A stretch of DNA of 8,355 nt, from positions 1-8,355 of the forward strand of contig PEXM01000072.1 of assembly GCA_002779055.1 (NCBI GenBank), given 5' to 3'. The position numbers and the translations under genes are program-made. Positions within the stretch are counted from its first letter, which is position 1. Each line of letters starts with the position of its first letter. The notes below the pieces were generated by a model that was not told where the DNA came from, did no database searches, and saw only the letters and a program-made list of their open reading frames with translations. This DNA comes from Elusimicrobia bacterium CG08_land_8_20_14_0_20_44_26 (lineage in GTDB: Bacteria > CG03). This document shows positions 5,649-8,355 of this stretch, piece by piece.

Positions 5649-6706
5649 AGTTATTCGCTCCGGCGCTCAGGGCTCTGCCGAAGGTGGACCTGCATTGTCA
5701 TCTTGACGGCTCCGTAAGGACGTCAACTCTTTTCGACATAATGAAAAATAAGACCAAGCTCCCGTGCGATACCGCCGCGGAAATGAGGAAATATGTGGAG
5801 GCGCCTTCAACGTGCCGGTCTCTAACCGAGTTTCTTAACAAATTTGAATTTTTTTATCCGTATTTAAAGTCCCCGCAGGTTATGGAGCGCATTGCCTACG
5901 AATTGTGTGAAGATGCTTCGTCTGAGAACATAAGGTATCTGGAAGTGAGATTCGCTCCATGTCTCCAGACGGGGGGTGTTGTCGTGCAGGAAGATATTGT
6001 AAAGGCGGTTTTAGAGGGGCTTTCTAAAGGTTCGCGCGATTTTAATATAAAAACAGGCGCGATATTATGTATTTACCGAGGTACTGACCCGTCTCAATGG
6101 GAGGAAACATATCGTCTGGGAGAGAAATATATATCCTCCGGCGTTGTCGGTTTTGACCTTGCGGGAGATGAGAGCAGATTCTCGGGAGAAAATTTCAAAG
6201 ACCTCTTTAAAAAAGCTTTTTCAGCGCTCATACCGGTAACGATTCATGCCGGAGAGGCCGCCGGCTGGGAGTCGGTAAAAGAAGCGGTTGATTTCCTTCA
6301 TGCCCAAAGAATTGGTCACGGCGTGAGGATTTTTGAAAACGGTTTTTTTCTCGACAGAATAAAACAGATGAAAATACCGCTTGAAATATGCATAACAAGC
6401 AACGTCCAGACGGGGGTTTTTAAAGATTATTCCTTCCATCCCGTCGCGGATTTCTACCGCCGGGGGCTAAGAGTCACTCTTAATACCGACGACAGGAGCG
6501 TCTCCGGCATAGACCTTACTCATGAATGGAAAATAGTCCAGCAGGAGTGCGGCTTGGAAATAGAAGATGTTCTGGATATGAATATGAATTCCATAGAGGC
6601 GGCGTTTTGCGACGCAAATACAAAAAAACTTCTGAAAGAAGAGATACAAAAAGAAACGCGCAGAATTATGGAAAAGGTCTCTGCGCAAAAACCGCAAGCC
6701 AGGTGA
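5645..6706 (+). CDS. add: Adenosine deaminase
   Basis: This zinc hydrolase converts adenosine (and usually 2'-deoxyadenosine) to inosine and ammonia in the cytoplasm. The 353-residue protein has the complete active site. DLHCHLDGS (15-23) gives zinc ligands His17 and His19, HAGEAAG (201-207) gives His201 and catalytic Glu204, RIGHGVR (222-228) gives His225, and LNTDDRS (279-285) gives zinc ligand Asp282 and catalytic Asp283. DLAGDE (171-176) and TSNVQTG (251-257) are also typical. The TDD motif is followed by Arg rather than the Pro of E. coli and mammalian enzymes, as happens in other bacterial branches. Related members deaminate MTA, 5'-deoxyadenosine or S-adenosylhomocysteine, so substrate breadth is open. 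ATG 5645 overlaps the preceding stop, and it is the last gene of the run. Confidence 0.93.
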   Translation: MKLFAPALRALPKVDLHCHLDGSVRTSTLFDIMKNKTKLPCDTAAEMRKYVEAPSTCRSLTEFLNKFEFFYPYLKSPQVMERIAYELCEDASSENIRYLEVRFAPCLQTGGVVVQEDIVKAVLEGLSKGSRDFNIKTGAILCIYRGTDPSQWEETYRLGEKYISSGVVGFDLAGDESRFSGENFKDLFKKAFSALIPVTIHAGEAAGWESVKEAVDFLHAQRIGHGVRIFENGFFLDRIKQMKIPLEICITSNVQTGVFKDYSFHPVADFYRRGLRVTLNTDDRSVSGIDLTHEWKIVQQECGLEIEDVLDMNMNSIEAAFCDANTKKLLKEEIQKETRRIMEKVSAQKPQAR

Positions 6707-6787
6707 GAAAGCCGTTTTTTACCGGCGTTCTTCCGTTGAATTATATTATCTATTAAAAAAAGGGGGTTAATATGAGATGGAGGTTTT
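6707..6787 (+). promoter_or_regulatory. Spacer with ribosome binding site and possible promoter/weak hairpin
   Basis: After the deaminase stop there is a four-pair stem (GCCG 6711-6714 with CGGC 6723-6726) around a T-rich loop. It is too weak and lacks a T-tail, so it is not a convincing terminator. The stretch 6736-6760 is very AT-rich (TTGAAT at 6736, TATATT at 6742), but no well-spaced -35/-10 pair can be assigned. GGAGG at 6779-6783 is a good Shine-Dalgarno sequence, only four bases from the ATG at 6788. Confidence 0.35.
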
Positions 6788-7009
6788 ATGAAATGTTTTC
6801 TGGACAGGATTGAAGAAAAAATTGCGGTCATACTCGTAAAAGGCGGCGGCAGAATGGAAATTCCGGTCGGTAATTTTTCTTTTAATGTGGAAGAGGGAAT
6901 GCATCTTAACGCGGAATTCAGCATAGATGATGCGGAAAGAGAGCGTGTGAGAAAAAATATACAGGAAATTCGGAAAAGACTGCTCAAAAAAAACCGGGAA
7001 AAGAAATAA
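6788..7009 (+). CDS. DUF3006 family small protein
   Basis: This 73-residue protein opens FLDRIEEKIAVILV (residues 4-17), matching the DRIEG-x-x-AV start typical of DUF3006. A short beta-rich segment follows (IPVGNF, then VEEGMHL). A strongly basic, helical C-terminus comes next, from SIDDAERERV to the final lysines, in the place where family members carry an E/R/K-rich helix. No function is established for the family. It has no signal peptide or membrane segment. From general knowledge, DUF3006 genes often sit beside ComEC-like metallo-beta-lactamase proteins or other exported nuclease-type genes; here the neighbour is a phospholipase D family protein. The start is fixed by GGAGG four bases upstream. 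Confidence 0.75.
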   Translation: MKCFLDRIEEKIAVILVKGGGRMEIPVGNFSFNVEEGMHLNAEFSIDDAERERVRKNIQEIRKRLLKKNREKK

Positions 7010-7028
7010 GCCGGTGCGTTTACGGGCG

Positions 7029-8039
7029 ATGAAGGCTAAGAAAAACACTTTTTGGGCGCTCTTTTTTATTTTGTTATTAGGTTGCGCTTTTAAGGGGAGC
7101 GTGTGTCTGATGTGTGCCAATAGAGATTATCTGCCCCTTCTTGAAAAAGTTATCAGCAAATCCCGAAAAACGCTCTACATAAGCGAACTCTATTTTCACG
7201 AGGACCATACAACAGGTCGTCTTATTTTTCTTTTAAACAAAGCCGTTGACCGGGGTGTTGATATAAAATGCATACTTGAAGATTCAATATCATATAATTC
7301 CGGCTCGGTCGCCGATTTAAGCAGGATAGGCGTCCAGGCAAAATTAGACGGCGAAGATATATTTTCCCATGCCAAATTCATTGTTGCCGACGGAGAAACC
7401 GTAATTGTCGGCTCCACCAACCTCAGCGAAACTTCAATGGATAGAAACAACGAAACCAATGTTCTCATAAAAGATAAAATTATAGGCGGCTGGTTCAATG
7501 AGTATTTTTTGGCGGCGTGGAACGGGGAAAAAGAGCCCGAGTCGGTGTCTGCGGGCCGCTTCCGGATGATAGCATCGGGAAAACTCTCCGACACTTTTGT
7601 GGAATTATTCAGCACCGTCCGCAGGCGAATCCTCATTATCATATACGGCATAAAGATTTATCCGGATGAGCCGGACAATCCTGTGATGAAGGTGATAACC
7701 TCTCTTGCAGACGCGCAGAAAAGGGGCGTGAAGACAGAAGTTGTTTTTGAAATTAGCGATTATAATGATACGCTGAACGAAATGACAAAGAGAGCTCAGG
7801 AATTCTTTGAAAAAAACGGCATCCGAACTTTTTACGAAAACCGCAAAACGATAACGCACGCAAAACTTGTCATAGCGGATGACAGCGTTGTCGTCGGCTC
7901 CTCCAACTGGGGATACGGGGGCTTTAAACTTTACAGGGAAGCGAATGTATTGATAAAGGATAAAAAATTAGCTGATAAATTTGAGAAATACTTTGAAAAG
8001 GTAAAACAAAGCGGAAACTATCCGCAGGGCGGTCTCTAA
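7029..8039 (+). CDS. Phospholipase D-like protein with two HKD motifs, probable lipoprotein
   Basis: From ATG 7029 the protein has 336 residues. The N-terminus is a signal peptide: MKAKKNT, a hydrophobic core (residues 8-17) and the lipobox-like LLGC with Cys19 as the likely lipidated residue, which places the enzyme outside the cytoplasmic membrane. Two catalytic HKD motifs follow: HAKFIVAD (His114, Lys116, Asp121) with GSTN, and HAKLVIAD (His277, Lys279, Asp284) with GSSN. Each motif is followed by a conserved Glu in NNETNVLI or YREANVLI. Two motifs in one chain of this size fit a bacterial PLD/nuclease-type phosphodiesterase; lipid versus nucleic acid cannot be told apart. A GTG at 7014 would add five residues. 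Neither start has a strong Shine-Dalgarno sequence, and ATG gives the more usual signal peptide. It lies just downstream of the DUF3006 gene and is probably cotranscribed. Confidence 0.87.
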   Translation: MKAKKNTFWALFFILLLGCAFKGSVCLMCANRDYLPLLEKVISKSRKTLYISELYFHEDHTTGRLIFLLNKAVDRGVDIKCILEDSISYNSGSVADLSRIGVQAKLDGEDIFSHAKFIVADGETVIVGSTNLSETSMDRNNETNVLIKDKIIGGWFNEYFLAAWNGEKEPESVSAGRFRMIASGKLSDTFVELFSTVRRRILIIIYGIKIYPDEPDNPVMKVITSLADAQKRGVKTEVVFEISDYNDTLNEMTKRAQEFFEKNGIRTFYENRKTITHAKLVIADDSVVVGSSNWGYGGFKLYREANVLIKDKKLADKFEKYFEKVKQSGNYPQGGL

Positions 8040-8071
8040 GGGGAGGATTCGCTCTCTCTGACCTGAGATAC

Positions 8072-8101
8072 TGGAAAATATTGAGCAACTACAATTTTCC
8101 A
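8072..8101. repeat. 8-bp inverted repeat upstream of the tRNA promoter
   Basis: TGGAAAAT (8072-8079) and ATTTTCCA (8094-8101) are perfect inverted copies separated by 14 bases. The right arm ends right at the -35 element beginning at 8102. It could be a protein-binding site or a weak RNA hairpin after the PLD gene. No T-run follows, so it is not a classic terminator. Confidence 0.35.
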
Positions 8102-8131
8102 TTGCAAAAAATGGGTTTAATTATGTATAAT
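8102..8131 (+). promoter_or_regulatory. Promoter of the tRNA genes
   Basis: TTGCAA (8102-8107, four of six consensus positions) and a perfect TATAAT (8126-8131) are separated by 18 bases. Transcription would begin near 8138, about 40 bases before tRNA-Arg. This is the best sigma-70-type promoter in the window. Confidence 0.65.
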
Positions 8132-8177
8132 CATTTTATTTTTTCCAAAAAACTACCGGGGTGCAACATAATTAAAG

Positions 8178-8251
8178 GCGCCTGTAGCTCAATTGGATAG
8201 AGCGGCGGGCTTCGAACCCGCAGGCTGGGTGTTCGAGTCACCCCGGGCGCG
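8178..8251 (+). tRNA. tRNA-Arg (anticodon TCG)
   Basis: A full cloverleaf folds. The acceptor GCGCCTG pairs with CGGGCGC (8244-8250), including one T-G wobble. The D stem is GCTC/GAGC. The anticodon stem GCGGG/CCCGC has all five pairs and encloses CTTCGAA, giving anticodon TCG at 8212-8214, which reads CGA (and by wobble CGG). The T stem is GGGTG/CACCC with loop TTCGAGT. The variable loop has five bases, and the discriminator base is G8251. CCA is not encoded and must be added after transcription. Confidence 0.96.
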
Positions 8252-8266
8252 ATGATTTTTAATTGA

Positions 8267-8289
8267 GCCGGCGGATATAAAAGGCCGGC
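8267..8289 (+). other. GC hairpin between the two tRNA genes
   Basis: GCCGGC at 8267-8272 and again at 8284-8289 forms a six-pair stem around an 11-base AT-rich loop. GCCGGC is itself palindromic. No T-run follows, so it is more likely a processing or spacing structure in a joint tRNA precursor than a terminator. Confidence 0.4.
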
Positions 8290-8296
8290 ATTATTC

Positions 8297-8355
8297 GGGT
8301 CGTTAGCTCAGCTGGTAGAGCAGGGGCCTCTTAAGCCCAAGGTCATAGGTTCGAT
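8297..8355 (+). tRNA. tRNA-Lys (anticodon CTT), partial at window end
   Basis: The 5' acceptor strand GGGTCGT, the D stem GCTC/GAGC with loop AGCTGGTA, and the anticodon arm GGGGC-CTCTTAA-GCCCA give anticodon CTT (8330-8332), which reads AAG. The outermost anticodon-stem pair is a G-A mismatch (8323 with 8339). The T arm begins ATAGGTTCGAT and is cut by the window end, so the 3' acceptor strand is not visible. Confidence 0.92.

Noticed and set aside
6772..6813. Tiny + frame of 13 codons with AGGGGG upstream, possibly a leader peptide
   Set aside because: It overlaps the DUF3006 start, shows no regulatory codon run and is not followed by an attenuator-like hairpin.
6520..6987. 155-codon open frame on the - strand
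   Set aside because: It covers the deaminase end and most of the DUF3006 gene in antisense, and has no recognisable domain or ribosome binding site.

Overview
The window is a bacterial chromosome fragment with every gene on the + strand. Genes are tightly packed and often overlap by four bases. Reading frames end in TGA, TAG and TAA, so the standard bacterial code applies. The tRNA genes do not encode CCA. AT-leaning, lysine-rich proteins, a G/C-rich palindromic intergenic repeat, and gene families spread over many phyla suggest an uncultured or candidate-phylum bacterium. Omnitrophota-like lineages come to mind, but only as an impression; nothing here fixes the taxon.

Layout. (1) 1-144 is the end of an upstream gene whose frame is broken by a TAA at 31-33 yet runs on to overlap the next start. 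(2) 141-2017 holds a small P-loop kinase-like protein (203 aa) coupled to a DHH-family phosphoesterase (422 aa). (3) 2018-2252 is a repeat-filled spacer: three tandem 21-bp palindromic units, then G-rich direct repeats that reach the ribosome binding site of the next gene. (4) 2253-6706 is a five-gene run: an MTA phosphorylase-type nucleoside phosphorylase, a PfkB sugar/nucleoside kinase, a xylose-isomerase-like TIM barrel protein, a second P-loop kinase paralogous to the first, and an adenosine deaminase. (5) 6788-8039 pairs a DUF3006 small protein with a lipoprotein-like double-HKD phospholipase D family enzyme. (6) 8102-8355 has a good promoter followed by tRNA-Arg(TCG) and a tRNA-Lys(CTT) cut off by the window end.

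How the genes may work together. The main theme is purine nucleoside turnover. The phosphorylase splits MTA, 5'-deoxyadenosine or adenosine into adenine and a sugar 1-phosphate. The PfkB kinase and the TIM barrel protein are candidates to process the sugar. The deaminase converts adenosine-type nucleosides to inosine-type ones. The DHH phosphoesterase could feed the route with nucleotides from oligonucleotides or bisphosphonucleosides. The two paralogous P-loop proteins, one coupled to each hydrolase, are the least understood part and the best candidates for something undescribed. The family assignments are well supported by motifs. The joint pathway is inference from gene order.
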